DNA from: Oscillospiraceae bacterium
Lineage (GTDB): Bacteria > Bacillota > Clostridia > Oscillospirales > Ruminococcaceae
NCBI GenBank assembly: GCA_022793675.1
Contig: JAAWDH010000007.1
Span: 1 to 64,000, forward strand
DNA: 64,000 nucleotides
Direction: 5' to 3'
The notes under the pieces were generated by a model, which was given only the letters and a program-made list of their open reading frames with translations, was not told the DNA's origin and did no database searches. The position numbers were made by a program, and so were the translations under genes. Numbering within the stretch: position 1 is the first letter of the stretch; each line of letters starts with the position of its first letter. Positions 30,738 to 39,620 of this stretch are shown in pieces.

Positions 30738-31754
30738 TTGAATACACAGCTTATCCGTCAGCAGCCCGCCCTGACGCCCAACCCCTACCAGCAGGCCCAG
30801 ATCGAGCGAAAATTTGGGATGTTCCTTCATTTCGGCGTCAACACCTTCGGCAATGTCGAATGGTCGGACGGCGGCATCCAGGCCCTTTCCTACCAACCTG
30901 ACGCCATCGACGCCGACCAATGGGTGCGCACTGCCTATGAAGCCGGGATGAATTATGTGATCCTGATCACCAAGCATCACGACGGCTTCTGCCTATGGGA
31001 CACCGATACTACCGAATATTCAGTCAGGCATTCCGGCAACCGCACCGACGTTGTAGCCGCCGTACGCAAAGCCTGTGACAAATACGGCGTTAAGCTGGGG
31101 CTTTACTACTCGCTTTGGGACCGCAGCGACCCCCGCTATAAAAAAGATTTTTCCGGCGAGTACATTCCCTATATGCTTGCCCAGCTGACCGAGCTGATGG
31201 ACGGCCGATATGGGGAAATCGTCGAGCTTTGGCTGGACGGCGCTTGGGATAAGCGGCGCAGCGAATGGCAGCTGGAACGGCTTTACGACACCGTCAAGCG
31301 GCTGCAGCCTAGCTGCCAGATCGGCGTCAATCACACCGTAGGCGAAGACGACGACACCCCCTCCCTTCCTAAGAAGCGTTATCTGCCGGAAAATTACCAA
31401 TACGGCGACCCACTGCGGATGTACCCGTCGGATTTCCGGCTGTGGGATCCCAATATGTGCCGGGAGGACGACCCGAAAATCTACGCCTTCGGTGGAGAGG
31501 AATATTATCTGCCTTTTGAGATGACTATTTGCTCCAGGGAGGGCTTCTCCTGGTTCTACTCAAACATCTATGAGCAGAAACCGCTGATGGATGTGGAAGA
31601 TACGGCGGAAAAATGCCGCATCCTTTTTGGACAGCAGAACCTTGCGGTCATCAATATGCCGCCCGATATTCACGGCCGGCTTGTCCAAGCAGACGTCGAC
31701 CATCTGTTGGAAATCGCTGACCGCTTGGGAATCCGCCGACGCTTCAATACCTGA
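30738..31754 (+). CDS. Alpha-L-fucosidase, GH29, catalytic domain only
   Basis: A 338-residue enzyme; TTG start 30738 preceded by AAAGGAGG and a TATAAT at 30701-30706. Features of GH29: KFGMFLHFGVNTFGNVEW near the start, ITKHHDGFCLWDTDTTEYSV, GLYYSLWDRSDPRY, and GEIVELWLDGAWD, where the Asp of LDG is the expected nucleophile. It is shorter than most GH29 enzymes, ending after the barrel with no C-terminal beta-sandwich, and has no signal peptide, so it acts on sugars taken into the cell. The product would be L-fucose from glycans such as host mucin; exact linkage unknown. Confidence 0.9.
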   Translation: MNTQLIRQQPALTPNPYQQAQIERKFGMFLHFGVNTFGNVEWSDGGIQALSYQPDAIDADQWVRTAYEAGMNYVILITKHHDGFCLWDTDTTEYSVRHSGNRTDVVAAVRKACDKYGVKLGLYYSLWDRSDPRYKKDFSGEYIPYMLAQLTELMDGRYGEIVELWLDGAWDKRRSEWQLERLYDTVKRLQPSCQIGVNHTVGEDDDTPSLPKKRYLPENYQYGDPLRMYPSDFRLWDPNMCREDDPKIYAFGGEEYYLPFEMTICSREGFSWFYSNIYEQKPLMDVEDTAEKCRILFGQQNLAVINMPPDIHGRLVQADVDHLLEIADRLGIRRRFNT

Positions 31755-31769
31755 CCGTTTAAACCTCTC

Positions 31770-31808
31770 GCCCGCCTCTGCCAAAAATAATGACAGAGGC
31801 GGGCTTTT
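31770..31808. terminator. Bidirectional terminator between the fucosidase and fabD genes
   Basis: GCCCGCCTCTG, 13-base loop, CAGAGGCGGGC then TTTT; A-rich sequence on the other side allows use by fabD as well. Confidence 0.9.
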
Positions 31809-31823
31809 GACGCTGCGGCCGGC

Positions 31824-32738
31824 TTATCCAATCGCCTTCTGAAGGGTTTTCAGATCTTCGACATTGCCGATTTCCACGCCCTTCAGCGTCCGTTTAACCA
31901 ACCCTGAAAGCACCTTCCCTGGCCCTAGCTCCAAATAGCGGTCAAAACCTGCCGCCTGAAGCGCCGAAAGCTCATCGGTGAAGCGCACAGGCGAGACGAT
32001 GTGCTTTGCCAGGTAGCCTGGCATATCTGAAAAATCTTCCAGCCTGCCGCCGGTCAGGTTAGCGTAGAAGTCAAGTTTGGGCTTGGCAAAAGAGAAGCCT
32101 TTAGCGGCTTCATAGAACTCGTCGGCTGCCGGCTGCATCAGTTTAGAATGGAAGGCCGCGCTCACCGCCAGCGGGGCCGTCCGTTTGCCCATCGCGGCAA
32201 AGGTTTCGCAGGCTGCCGCTACGGCGGCCTTCTCGCCAGCGATGACGGTCTGGGCGGCGGAGTTGAAGTTGACTGGCACGACATAGCCGCTGGTTTTTTC
32301 ACAAACCTCGGCTACCTCTTCGGCAGTCAGCCCCAGGACCGCCGCCATGCCGCCATCCTGGCCTGCCGCACAGCGCCCCATTGCGGCTGCGCGGAAGCCG
32401 ATCAGCTTGAAGGCTTCTTCCATTGGAAGCATCCCCGCTGCTGCCATCGCCGCATACTCGCCTAGGGAATGGCCGGCGACCGCCTCAGCCTCAATCCCCG
32501 CTTCCCGCACGCAGCAAAGCGCCGCCAGTGAAGTAGCCATAATGGCCGGCTGGGAGACGGCGGTTGCAGACAGTTCTTCTGCCGAGGCTGTCTCGCAAAG
32601 TTTCTTCAGATCCATCCCCAGCATTTCCGACGCGCAGTCAAACACTGCTGCTGCGCCAGCCGAATACTGGATCAATTCCAGCGCCATGCCGGGGTATTGA
32701 GAACCCTGGCCGGAAAAAAGGAATACTGTTTTAGGCAT
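31824..32738 (-). CDS. fabD: Malonyl-CoA:ACP transacylase
   Basis: A 304-residue enzyme. FLFSGQGSQYPGMALELI opens the protein; the nucleophile elbow GHSLGEYAAM contains the catalytic Ser (about residue 90), and AFHSKLMQPA holds the catalytic His (about residue 200). It moves malonyl from CoA to acyl carrier protein, supplying the elongation unit for the fatty-acid genes on the opposite strand. AAGGAGG precedes ATG 32738. In most Clostridia fabD sits inside the fab operon between fabK and fabG; here it is divergent, so its supply is under a separate promoter, although shared regulation across the 418-base gap is possible. Confidence 0.95.
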   Translation of the reverse strand: MPKTVFLFSGQGSQYPGMALELIQYSAGAAAVFDCASEMLGMDLKKLCETASAEELSATAVSQPAIMATSLAALCCVREAGIEAEAVAGHSLGEYAAMAAAGMLPMEEAFKLIGFRAAAMGRCAAGQDGGMAAVLGLTAEEVAEVCEKTSGYVVPVNFNSAAQTVIAGEKAAVAAACETFAAMGKRTAPLAVSAAFHSKLMQPAADEFYEAAKGFSFAKPKLDFYANLTGGRLEDFSDMPGYLAKHIVSPVRFTDELSALQAAGFDRYLELGPGKVLSGLVKRTLKGVEIGNVEDLKTLQKAIG

Positions 32739-32876
32739 AAGTTGTTTCCTCCTTGAAATCTGCGCCGCACCACCGGAATAAGCGTATTTTGTAAAAAAAC
32801 TGTAAATAAGGGGCTGATATGGGGGAATCGTGACTTTTTTTCAGGACGAATTTTTTCGGAAAGCAGCGTTTCTTTG

Positions 32877-32905
32877 TTGACAAACCGGCGGTAAAATTAT
32901 ACAAT
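32877..32905 (+). promoter_or_regulatory. Promoter of the fatty-acid operon with overlapping palindrome
   Basis: TTGACA (32877-32882), 17-base spacer, TACAAT (32900-32905). TACAA and TTGTA (32900-32914) form a palindrome over the -10 box and start site, a plausible repressor site. The fabH start is about 250 bases downstream. Confidence 0.85.
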
Positions 32906-32939
32906 AGAGTTGTACTGCTTTTTGCTATCCGAAAAAGGT

Positions 32940-32980
32940 AAGCCCATCTTTTTTACTATACCAGACTTTCTGGGCTTTTT
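32940..32980 (+). terminator. Leader hairpin with U tract upstream of fabH
   Basis: AAGCCCA (32940-32946) pairs with TGGGCTT (32971-32977) followed by TTT. It lies between the operon promoter and fabH, so it could be an attenuator. The 24-base loop makes it a weak stem. Confidence 0.5.
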
Positions 32981-33023
32981 CAAGGGCGATTTAGAAAAAA
33001 GGCGGCCGCGTTTTTAAGGGATA

Positions 33024-33113
33024 CGGAAGTACGACGCTTTCTGTAGAAAGCTTAGCAAAGGCTTTTGCACGCCAGGTCGCCTGCCTGCCCCGCAAAAACC
33101 ACTTGCTATGTCG
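33024..33113 (+). repeat. Intergenic repeat, copy B
   Basis: Forward copy: ACGACGCTTTCTGTAGAAAG, CTTAGCAAAGGCTTTTG, CGCCTGCCTGCCCC, and a divergent end (CTTGCTATGTCGG). It lies in the leader between the fatty-acid promoter and fabH. Confidence 0.75.
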
Positions 33114-33156
33114 GCAGCGGACAGCTTCCCAGCGAGTAAAAAAAGGAGTGAGGGTT

Positions 33157-34140
33157 ATGGCCATTAAAATTTTAGGGACAGGGTCTTATCTGCCCGAAAA
33201 TATTGTGACAAATGAGGATTTTACAAAGATTGTTGACACATCCGACGAATGGATTGTCAAGCGGACCGGCATCCATGAGCGCCGCATTACCGAAACCCCT
33301 ACCTATGTGATGGCTGAAACCGCCGCCCGCCGGGCGTTGGAAAATGCCCGCACTGCACCGGAAGAAATCGATTTGATTCTGTGTACGACTGTTTCCAGCG
33401 ACTTTATCACCCCGTCGCTGGCTTGTATTGTCCAGGGGCGGATTGGCGCTAAAAATGCGATTGCTTTTGACATCAACGCAGCCTGCGCCGCTTTTGTCTA
33501 TGCGTTGGACTTGGCGGATATGTACCTGCTAAGAGGGATGGGGAAAATCCTCATTATCTCTGCCGAGAGCCTATCTAAAATCACCGACTATACCGACCGC
33601 AGCACCTGCGTCCTTTTCGGCGACGCCGCCGGGGCCTGCGTCGTCACGGCCGGGGAGGGAAAATTTGCCGCGTCATTCGGCTGCGATGGCGCTGGGGCAT
33701 GGACGCTGTTTGCAAGGCAGCATAAAAACCAAGTGCCTTTTGTGGAGGTTATTGACCCTCAGGAAATCGACCGTTTCCCTGACGCAAAAGATGGGACACT
33801 TTATATGGACGGCAAAGAGGTTTATAAGTTTGCAGTGGGCGCTATGGCGAAGGCGCTGACCGACGCCAGCGGGAAATTTGGCTTGGCGTTGGAGGAACTT
33901 GACCTGATTGTCCCCCATCAGGCCAACATCCGCATCATCCAAACGGCCGCCAAGGAACTGAAGCTGCCGCTGGAGCGGTTTTACGTTAACATTGGCCGCT
34001 GCGGCAACACCTCTTCCGCTTGCATCCCGGTAGCGCTTGACGAGATTAACCGCGCTGGGAAGCTTACCGCCGGCATGAAGGTAGGGCTAGTAGGCTTCGG
34101 CGCAGGGCTGGTTTACGGCGGCTGCGTTTTTGAGGTTTAA
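33157..34140 (+). CDS. fabH: 3-oxoacyl-ACP synthase III (KAS III)
   Basis: A 327-residue enzyme from ATG 33157, preceded by AAAGGAG; an in-frame start at 33103 lies in the repeat element and is not credible. The catalytic triad is visible: Cys in DINAACAAFVYA, His in IVPHQANIRII and Asn in GRCGNTSSA. It condenses acetyl- (or branched-chain acyl-) CoA with malonyl-ACP to start fatty-acid synthesis. It is the first gene of an operon of ten, 20 bases before fabK. Confidence 0.96.
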   Translation: MAIKILGTGSYLPENIVTNEDFTKIVDTSDEWIVKRTGIHERRITETPTYVMAETAARRALENARTAPEEIDLILCTTVSSDFITPSLACIVQGRIGAKNAIAFDINAACAAFVYALDLADMYLLRGMGKILIISAESLSKITDYTDRSTCVLFGDAAGACVVTAGEGKFAASFGCDGAGAWTLFARQHKNQVPFVEVIDPQEIDRFPDAKDGTLYMDGKEVYKFAVGAMAKALTDASGKFGLALEELDLIVPHQANIRIIQTAAKELKLPLERFYVNIGRCGNTSSACIPVALDEINRAGKLTAGMKVGLVGFGAGLVYGGCVFEV

Positions 34141-34160
34141 GGGAAGGAAGGAGCACAGCT

Positions 34161-35117
34161 ATGTTTCAAACAAGGATCACTGAGCTTTTGGGCATCCGTT
34201 ACCCCATCCTGCAGGGCGGGATGGCTTGGGTTGCCGAGTCTACGCTGGCCGCCGCCGTCTCCAATGCCGGCGGGCTGGGGATTATTGCCGGGGGTTCTGC
34301 GCCGGCGGAGCTAATCCGTGAAGAAATCCGCAAGGCCAAAGCGCTGACTGACAAGCCTTTCGGCGTCAACATCATGCTGATGAGTCCCAATGCCGATGAA
34401 CTGGCAAAAATTGTCGTCGAGGAAGGGGTGGCGATGGTCACTACAGGCGCTGGCAACCCTGGCAAGTATATGGAAGGCTGGAAGGCAGCCGGCATCAAGG
34501 TTTTCCCGGTGGTACCGTCGGTGGCGCTGGCGAAGCGGATGGAACGGGCCGGGGCTGACGCAATTATTGCCGAGGGGACGGAGTCCGGCGGCCACATTGG
34601 CTCGACGACAACCATCTGCCTCGTGCCGCAGGTTGTCGATGCGGTGAACATCCCGGTGCTGGCTGCCGGCGGCATTGCCGACGGGCGGACAGCGGCAGCG
34701 GCTTTTATGCTGGGGGCAGAGGGCCTGCAGTGCGGCACAGTGTTTTTAGCTTCGCCGGAATGCCAGATCCATTCAACCTATAAGGAAATGGTGGTGGGGG
34801 CCAAGGATACCGATTCGGCCGTCACGGGGCTGATCTGCGGCGGCGCGCCTTGCCGCCAGGTCAAGAACCGCTACACCAAAAAGGTCAACGAGCTGGAACG
34901 CTCGGGGGCAAAGTTCGAGGAAATCGAGGAAATGACCATCGGTTCGCTGCGGCGCGCCGCCAAGGAAGGCGATAAAGAGAACGGGAGCTTTATGGCGGGG
35001 CAGATTGCCGGCATGGTTTGTGAGATCCGCCCTGTCGGGGAGATTATTACGGGTATTTTTGACAGCGCGGAAGATATTTTAGGACGCCGCCCCGGCGAGC
35101 TCCTGGGAGGGAAATAA
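34161..35117 (+). CDS. fabK: Enoyl-ACP reductase II (FMN-dependent)
   Basis: A 318-residue TIM-barrel flavoprotein of the nitronate monooxygenase-like fold. LGIRYPILQGGMAWVAES opens the barrel, and VLAAGGIADGRTAAAAFMLG with GAEGLQCGTVFLASPEC forms the FMN phosphate site. As enoyl-ACP reductase it completes each elongation cycle with NAD(P)H. FabK in place of FabI is common in Clostridia and streptococci and makes fatty-acid synthesis insensitive to triclosan. Context in the fab operon supports the assignment over nitronate monooxygenase. fabG starts 1 base after the stop. Confidence 0.95.
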   Translation: MFQTRITELLGIRYPILQGGMAWVAESTLAAAVSNAGGLGIIAGGSAPAELIREEIRKAKALTDKPFGVNIMLMSPNADELAKIVVEEGVAMVTTGAGNPGKYMEGWKAAGIKVFPVVPSVALAKRMERAGADAIIAEGTESGGHIGSTTTICLVPQVVDAVNIPVLAAGGIADGRTAAAAFMLGAEGLQCGTVFLASPECQIHSTYKEMVVGAKDTDSAVTGLICGGAPCRQVKNRYTKKVNELERSGAKFEEIEEMTIGSLRRAAKEGDKENGSFMAGQIAGMVCEIRPVGEIITGIFDSAEDILGRRPGELLGGK

Positions 35118-35118
35118 T

Positions 35119-35862
35119 ATGGCAAAAACAGCTTTGGTCACCGGCGCATCGCAGGGCATCGGCGCTTGCATCGCCAAAACTTTAGCCGCTGAAGGGTTCA
35201 ATGTCGCCATCAACTGCCGCAGCGAACAGGAGCTGGAAAACGGCGGGCGAGAGGTTGAAGCGGCCTGCCGCGCTTTAGGCGTGGAGGCGGAGTGCTTTAT
35301 CTGCGACGTATCGGATTTTACCGCCTGCGGCGAGATGGCAAAGGCCGTCAAGGAGCGCTTTGGCAGCATCGACGTGCTGGTCAACAACGCCGGCATCACC
35401 CGCGACGGGCTGCTGGTGCGGATGACAGAGGAGCAGTTTGACCTGGTGACCAGCGTCAATTATAAGTCGGTGTTCAATATGACAAGGCAGGCGGGCGCGA
35501 TCATGTTCCGCCAGCGTTCGGGCCGTATCATCAATATCAGCTCGGTAGCCGGCCTTTATGGGAACGCGGGACAGTTCAATTATTCCGCCGCGAAAGCGGG
35601 CATCATCGGCATGACCAAAACCACCGCCAAAGAGCTTGGCAGCCGCGGGATTACCTGCAACGCTGTCGCGCCAGGTTTTGTCAAGACGCCGATGACCGAC
35701 GTGCTTAAAGAAGAATATAAGGCAGAGATTGTGAAAAGCATTGCTTTGGGCCGTTTAGGCGATCCGGAGGATATTGCAAACGCCGTCGCCTTCCTCGCCT
35801 CCGACCGGGCGGGATATATCACCGGGCAGGTGCTGGAAGTCTCTGGCGGAATGTCGATGTAA
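35119..35862 (+). CDS. fabG: 3-oxoacyl-ACP reductase
   Basis: A 247-residue short-chain dehydrogenase. The N-terminal TGASQGIG is the NADP-binding Gly motif, NNAGITRDG follows, and the catalytic Ser...Tyr-x-x-x-Lys is INISSVAG...YSAAKAG. The C-terminal ITGQVLEVSGGMSM is typical of FabG. It reduces 3-oxoacyl-ACP to 3-hydroxyacyl-ACP, preparing the substrate for FabZ. GGGAGGG precedes ATG 35119, which overlaps nothing but is only one base beyond the fabK stop. Confidence 0.96.
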   Translation: MAKTALVTGASQGIGACIAKTLAAEGFNVAINCRSEQELENGGREVEAACRALGVEAECFICDVSDFTACGEMAKAVKERFGSIDVLVNNAGITRDGLLVRMTEEQFDLVTSVNYKSVFNMTRQAGAIMFRQRSGRIINISSVAGLYGNAGQFNYSAAKAGIIGMTKTTAKELGSRGITCNAVAPGFVKTPMTDVLKEEYKAEIVKSIALGRLGDPEDIANAVAFLASDRAGYITGQVLEVSGGMSM

Positions 35863-35897
35863 ACACGGACAGAGGAGAAACTGAGGAGAAAAAGGAT

Positions 35898-37136
35898 ATG
35901 AGACGAGTAGTAATTACAGGGATGGGCGTTATCAGCCCGGTGGGCAACGATATTGCCTCTTTTTGGGACAGCCTGACCGCCGGCCGCCACGGCATCCGGC
36001 CCATCGACCGCTTCGACGCCGCTGAAAGCGATGTCAAGCTGGCGGGCCAGGTACGGAATTTCGACCCGGTAGCGCTGGGGGTGCTGGAAAAGAAAGAGCT
36101 GCGGCGTACCGACCGCTACTGCCAATATGCGCTGGCGGCAGCAAAGCAGGCGCTTGAGGACTGCGGCAGCGATCTGAAGGATTTGGATCCCTACCGGGTC
36201 GGCGTTATCGTCGGCAGCGGCATTGGCGGTATGGAAACTTTTGAGGAAGAGTGCCGTAAGTTTGACGCTAAAGGCGCTAAGCGGGTGTCGGTCTTTTTCA
36301 TCCCGATGATGATTTCCAACATGGCCTCCGGCAATATCTCCATCAGCACCGGCTTCAAGGGCGTTAATTTCGCGCCGGTGACAGCCTGCGCTACCTCCTC
36401 CCACGCCATTGGAGAAGCTTTTCATAACATCAAGAATGGCTACTTGGACGCCTGTGTGGCAGGCGGGGCCGAAGGGGCGCTGACGCCGCTGGCTGTGGCG
36501 GGCTTCAACAACATGGGAGCGCTTTCCCGCTCAGAGGATCCCGACCGCGCCTCTATCCCCTTTGACAAGGAGCGCAACGGCTTTGTGATGGGCGAAGGGG
36601 CAGGCATCCTGATCCTAGAGGAGCTGGAACACGCCAAGGCCCGCGGCGCAAAGGTTTATGCTGAGATTGTCGGCTATGGCGCGACTGGCGACGCCTACCA
36701 CATCACTAGCCCCGCCCCAAATGGGGAAGCTGCGGCAAAGGCGATGCAGCTGGCTTATGAGGAAGCGGGGCTTACTGCCGATGATATTGACTATGTCAAT
36801 GCCCACGGCACTTCCACGCCGCTGAACGAGCAGTATGAAACGATTGCCATCAAACTGGCGCTGGGGGAGGAAAAGGCAAAGGCTACGCCTGTTTCGTCCA
36901 CCAAATCGATGACTGGCCATATGCTGGGCGCTGCCGGGGCGGTCGAGGCGATTGCCACAGCGCTGGCGCTGCGGGATGGGATCATCCCGCCTACGGTCGG
37001 CTACTGCGTCCCCGACGAGCTTTGCGACTTAGACTGCGTGCCCAACGCCGCCCGCAAGGCGGAACTGCACGCGGCCCTCTCCAATTCGCTGGGCTTCGGC
37101 GGCCACAACGCCGCCCTTTGCCTGAAACGCTTTTGA
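35898..37136 (+). CDS. fabF: 3-oxoacyl-ACP synthase II (KAS II)
   Basis: A 412-residue condensing enzyme. Catalytic Cys in VTACATSSHAIGEAF (about residue 163), the first His in NAHGTSTPLNE and the second His in STKSMTGHMLGAAGAVEA complete the Cys-His-His triad. NSLGFGGHNAALCLKRF is the usual C-terminus. It elongates acyl-ACP with malonyl-ACP and, in Gram-positive bacteria, often adjusts chain length to temperature. It lies 35 bases after fabG with its own GAGGAG site. Confidence 0.97.
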   Translation: MRRVVITGMGVISPVGNDIASFWDSLTAGRHGIRPIDRFDAAESDVKLAGQVRNFDPVALGVLEKKELRRTDRYCQYALAAAKQALEDCGSDLKDLDPYRVGVIVGSGIGGMETFEEECRKFDAKGAKRVSVFFIPMMISNMASGNISISTGFKGVNFAPVTACATSSHAIGEAFHNIKNGYLDACVAGGAEGALTPLAVAGFNNMGALSRSEDPDRASIPFDKERNGFVMGEGAGILILEELEHAKARGAKVYAEIVGYGATGDAYHITSPAPNGEAAAKAMQLAYEEAGLTADDIDYVNAHGTSTPLNEQYETIAIKLALGEEKAKATPVSSTKSMTGHMLGAAGAVEAIATALALRDGIIPPTVGYCVPDELCDLDCVPNAARKAELHAALSNSLGFGGHNAALCLKRF

Positions 37137-37158
37137 GCAAGGAAAGGATGGAACGCCC

Positions 37159-37596
37159 ATGTCTGAAATGAAGCTGTCGGTCTCCGAAATTAAGGAGCTG
37201 ATGGATAAAATGGCCGCTGCCGGCCTCTCAGGGCTGCAGCTCCGAGACGGGGACTTTGAGCTTTCAATGGCTGCTGAGGTCACAAGAGCAGCGGAACCCT
37301 TCCCCGTCCGCCCTGCAAGCCGTCCGGCAGAAGCTGCCCCAGCGCCCGAAGATAGCGTCTCTGGCAGCCTTGTCACCGCCCCTATTGTTGGTACATTTTA
37401 CGCTGCGCCTTCCCCGGAACATCCTGCCTTCGCCCCTGTTGGCAGGCAGGTATCCAAAGGCGACGTGCTGTTCATCATCGAATCGATGAAGCTGATGAAC
37501 GAAGTACAAAGCGATTATGCCGGCACGGTCAAAAAGGTTTTTGTGGAAAACGGCCAGCCTGTCGAATACGGGCAGCCGATTATGCTGATTGAATGA
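37159..37596 (+). CDS. accB: Biotin carboxyl carrier protein of acetyl-CoA carboxylase
   Basis: A 145-residue protein. The N-terminal helical part (KLSVSEIKELMDKMAAAGLS) is followed by a Pro/Ala-rich linker and the C-terminal biotinyl domain, with APIVGTFYAAPSPEHP and the biotin attachment Lys in ESMKLMNEV. It carries CO2 from biotin carboxylase (AccC) to the carboxyltransferase (AccA/AccD) encoded downstream. The gene follows fabF by 22 bases. Confidence 0.97.
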   Translation: MSEMKLSVSEIKELMDKMAAAGLSGLQLRDGDFELSMAAEVTRAAEPFPVRPASRPAEAAPAPEDSVSGSLVTAPIVGTFYAAPSPEHPAFAPVGRQVSKGDVLFIIESMKLMNEVQSDYAGTVKKVFVENGQPVEYGQPIMLIE

Positions 37597-37609
37597 TTAG
37601 GAGGCCATC

Positions 37610-38038
37610 ATGGCGCTGCTTAACCAAGAACAGATTAAGGAGATTATCCCTCACCGGGACCCTTTTCTGCTGATTGACGAGATCCTTGAGCTGACCCCCG
37701 GCGTCCAGGCGGTCGGCCAGAAATACCTGCGGCCCGACGAGAGCTGGTTTGCCGGGCATTTCCCCGGCCAGCCTGTCCAGCCCGGCGTGCTCACAATTGA
37801 GATGCTCGCCCAGACTGGCGCAGTCTGCGCCCTCTCCCTGCCAGAAAATAAGGGGAAGATTGCTTTCTTTGCCGGCATCGACAAAGCACGTTTCCGCGGC
37901 ATCGCCCGCCCGGGCGATACCCTGCTTTTGGAAGTCGAGGTCACCAAAACCAGCCACGGCATCAGCTTCTGCAAGGGAACGGCCACCGTAGAAGGCAGGC
38001 GCGTCGTCACCGCCGAATTCAGCTGCTCGATTAGTTAA
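37610..38038 (+). CDS. fabZ: 3-hydroxyacyl-ACP dehydratase
   Basis: A 142-residue hot-dog-fold enzyme. IIPHRDPFLLID and HFPGQPVQPGVLTIEMLAQ hold the catalytic His and Glu. It removes water from 3-hydroxyacyl-ACP to give trans-2-enoyl-ACP for FabK. AGGAGG precedes ATG 37610. No FabA-like isomerase is present, so any unsaturated acids must be made otherwise. A copy of the intergenic repeat begins within a few bases of its stop codon. Confidence 0.96.
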   Translation: MALLNQEQIKEIIPHRDPFLLIDEILELTPGVQAVGQKYLRPDESWFAGHFPGQPVQPGVLTIEMLAQTGAVCALSLPENKGKIAFFAGIDKARFRGIARPGDTLLLEVEVTKTSHGISFCKGTATVEGRRVVTAEFSCSIS

Positions 38039-38044
38039 AGGGAC

Positions 38045-38134
38045 GGGGGTACGGCGCTTTCTGAAGAAAGCTTGGCAAAGACTTTTAGCCGCTAGGGCGC
38101 CTGCCTGCGCCGCTATATCCGCTTACTGCGCCGC
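38045..38134 (+). repeat. Intergenic repeat, copy C
   Basis: Forward copy: GTACGGCGCTTTCTGAAGAA, AGCTTGGCAAAGACTTTTAG, CGCCTGCCTGCGCC, CCGCTTACTGCGCC. It starts seven bases after the fabZ stop and separates fabZ from accC inside the operon. Confidence 0.78.
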
Positions 38135-38238
38135 GACGCAGTTGAATTCATCCTATAAGGCTGGCAGGTTCTTGACGGCTAAAAGGTTTTAGCGGAGGGC
38201 GAAATTCCTGCGGCCCCTGGAAAGGAAGGTTTCTGTCC

Positions 38239-39588
38239 ATGTTTCAAAAGGTCCTTATCGCCAACCGGGGCGAAATCGCTGTGCGCATCATCCGCGCCTG
38301 CCGCGAGCTGGGCATCCGCACGGCTGCGGTTTTTTCGGAGGCCGACCGCTCGTCTCTGCACGTCAAGATTGCCGACGAAGCGATCTGTATCGGCCCCGCC
38401 GCCACAGCCGACAGCTATCTGAATATCCCCGCCATCCTCGCCGCCTGCGAGCTTACCGGTGCGGAAGCCGTACATCCCGGTTTTGGGTTTTTATCGGAAA
38501 ACGCCGCTTTCGCCCGCACCTGTGAAAAATGCGGGGTGGCCTTTATCGGCCCCAGCCCCGAAGCCATGGAGATGATGGGCAACAAGGCCGCCGCCAAAGC
38601 TGCTATGAAGGGCGCGGATGTGCCGGTGGTGCCCGGCTCCGACGGCGCGGTGTCCACGCTGGACGAGGCAAAAGCCGCCGCTGATAAGGCTGGGTATCCC
38701 GTCATGGTCAAAGCCAGCGCCGGCGGCGGCGGACGAGGCATCCGGCGGGTCGACCGTCCGGAAGATTTGGAAGCTGCTATCATTGCCGCTAGGCAGGAAG
38801 CAGGGCGCTTTTTCGGTGACGACAGCGTCTACATCGAAAAATTTATTGTCAATCCCCGCCATGTGGAGGTGCAGCTGCTGGCAGACAGCTTCGGCCATGT
38901 CATCCATCTTGGCGAGCGCGACTGCTCGCTGCAGCGCCGCAACCAGAAGGTAATGGAGGAATGCCCGTCGCCGGCAATGTCCCCTGCACTGCGTGAGGCA
39001 ATGGGCGAGGCTGCCGTCCGAGCCGCCAGGGCCTGCGGCTACCGCAGCGCCGGGACGGTCGAGTTCCTGCTTTCCGGCGACAGCTTTTATTTTATGGAGA
39101 TGAATACCCGCATCCAGGTAGAGCATCCCATTACAGAGATGGTTACCGGCGTCGACCTGGTCAAAAGCCAGCTGCGCATCGCCGCTGGACTGCCGCTGGA
39201 GCTTTGCCAGGAGGATATCCGGATGTCCGGCCATGCCATCGAATGCCGTATCAACGCCGAAAACCCGCGGCTGGGCTTCCGGCCCTCGCCAGGGCAGATC
39301 AACGCGCTGCATATGCCCGGCGGCCCAGGGATCCGCATTGACTCGGCGGTCTACCAGGGCTGCGAGATCTCCCCCTACTACGACTCGATGATCGCCAAGC
39401 TGATCGCTTACGCCCCCACCCGTGAAGAGGCTTTCATGAAAATGAAGTGGGCGCTGGCAGAATTTTTGGTGGAGGGGGTTGACACCAACATCGATTTTCA
39501 GTTAAACTTAATAAAGGACCCCCAAGTGGAGGCCGGCCAATACGATATCGGCTTTTTGGACCGCAGCCCGGCGCTCACAGGGGCTTAA
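38239..39588 (+). CDS. accC: Biotin carboxylase subunit of acetyl-CoA carboxylase
   Basis: A 449-residue ATP-grasp enzyme: N-terminal IANRGEIAVRIIRACRELGI, the ATP-binding Gly-rich loop KASAGGGGRGIRRV (about residues 158-171), active-site EMNTRIQVEHPITEMVTG (about 288-305), and GHAIECRINAENP. It uses ATP and bicarbonate to carboxylate the biotin on AccB. A 200-base gap holding a repeat copy separates it from fabZ, but no promoter or strong terminator is visible there, so it is probably co-transcribed. Confidence 0.97.
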   Translation: MFQKVLIANRGEIAVRIIRACRELGIRTAAVFSEADRSSLHVKIADEAICIGPAATADSYLNIPAILAACELTGAEAVHPGFGFLSENAAFARTCEKCGVAFIGPSPEAMEMMGNKAAAKAAMKGADVPVVPGSDGAVSTLDEAKAAADKAGYPVMVKASAGGGGRGIRRVDRPEDLEAAIIAARQEAGRFFGDDSVYIEKFIVNPRHVEVQLLADSFGHVIHLGERDCSLQRRNQKVMEECPSPAMSPALREAMGEAAVRAARACGYRSAGTVEFLLSGDSFYFMEMNTRIQVEHPITEMVTGVDLVKSQLRIAAGLPLELCQEDIRMSGHAIECRINAENPRLGFRPSPGQINALHMPGGPGIRIDSAVYQGCEISPYYDSMIAKLIAYAPTREEAFMKMKWALAEFLVEGVDTNIDFQLNLIKDPQVEAGQYDIGFLDRSPALTGA

Positions 39589-39620
39589 CCGCTCCCTGCC
39601 GGGGCTTTAGAAAGGCGTGA

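Noticed and set aside
33103..33156. Upstream start for fabH at 33103
   Set aside because: Would add 18 residues encoded by repeat copy B; ATG 33157 has AAAGGAG and fits family length.
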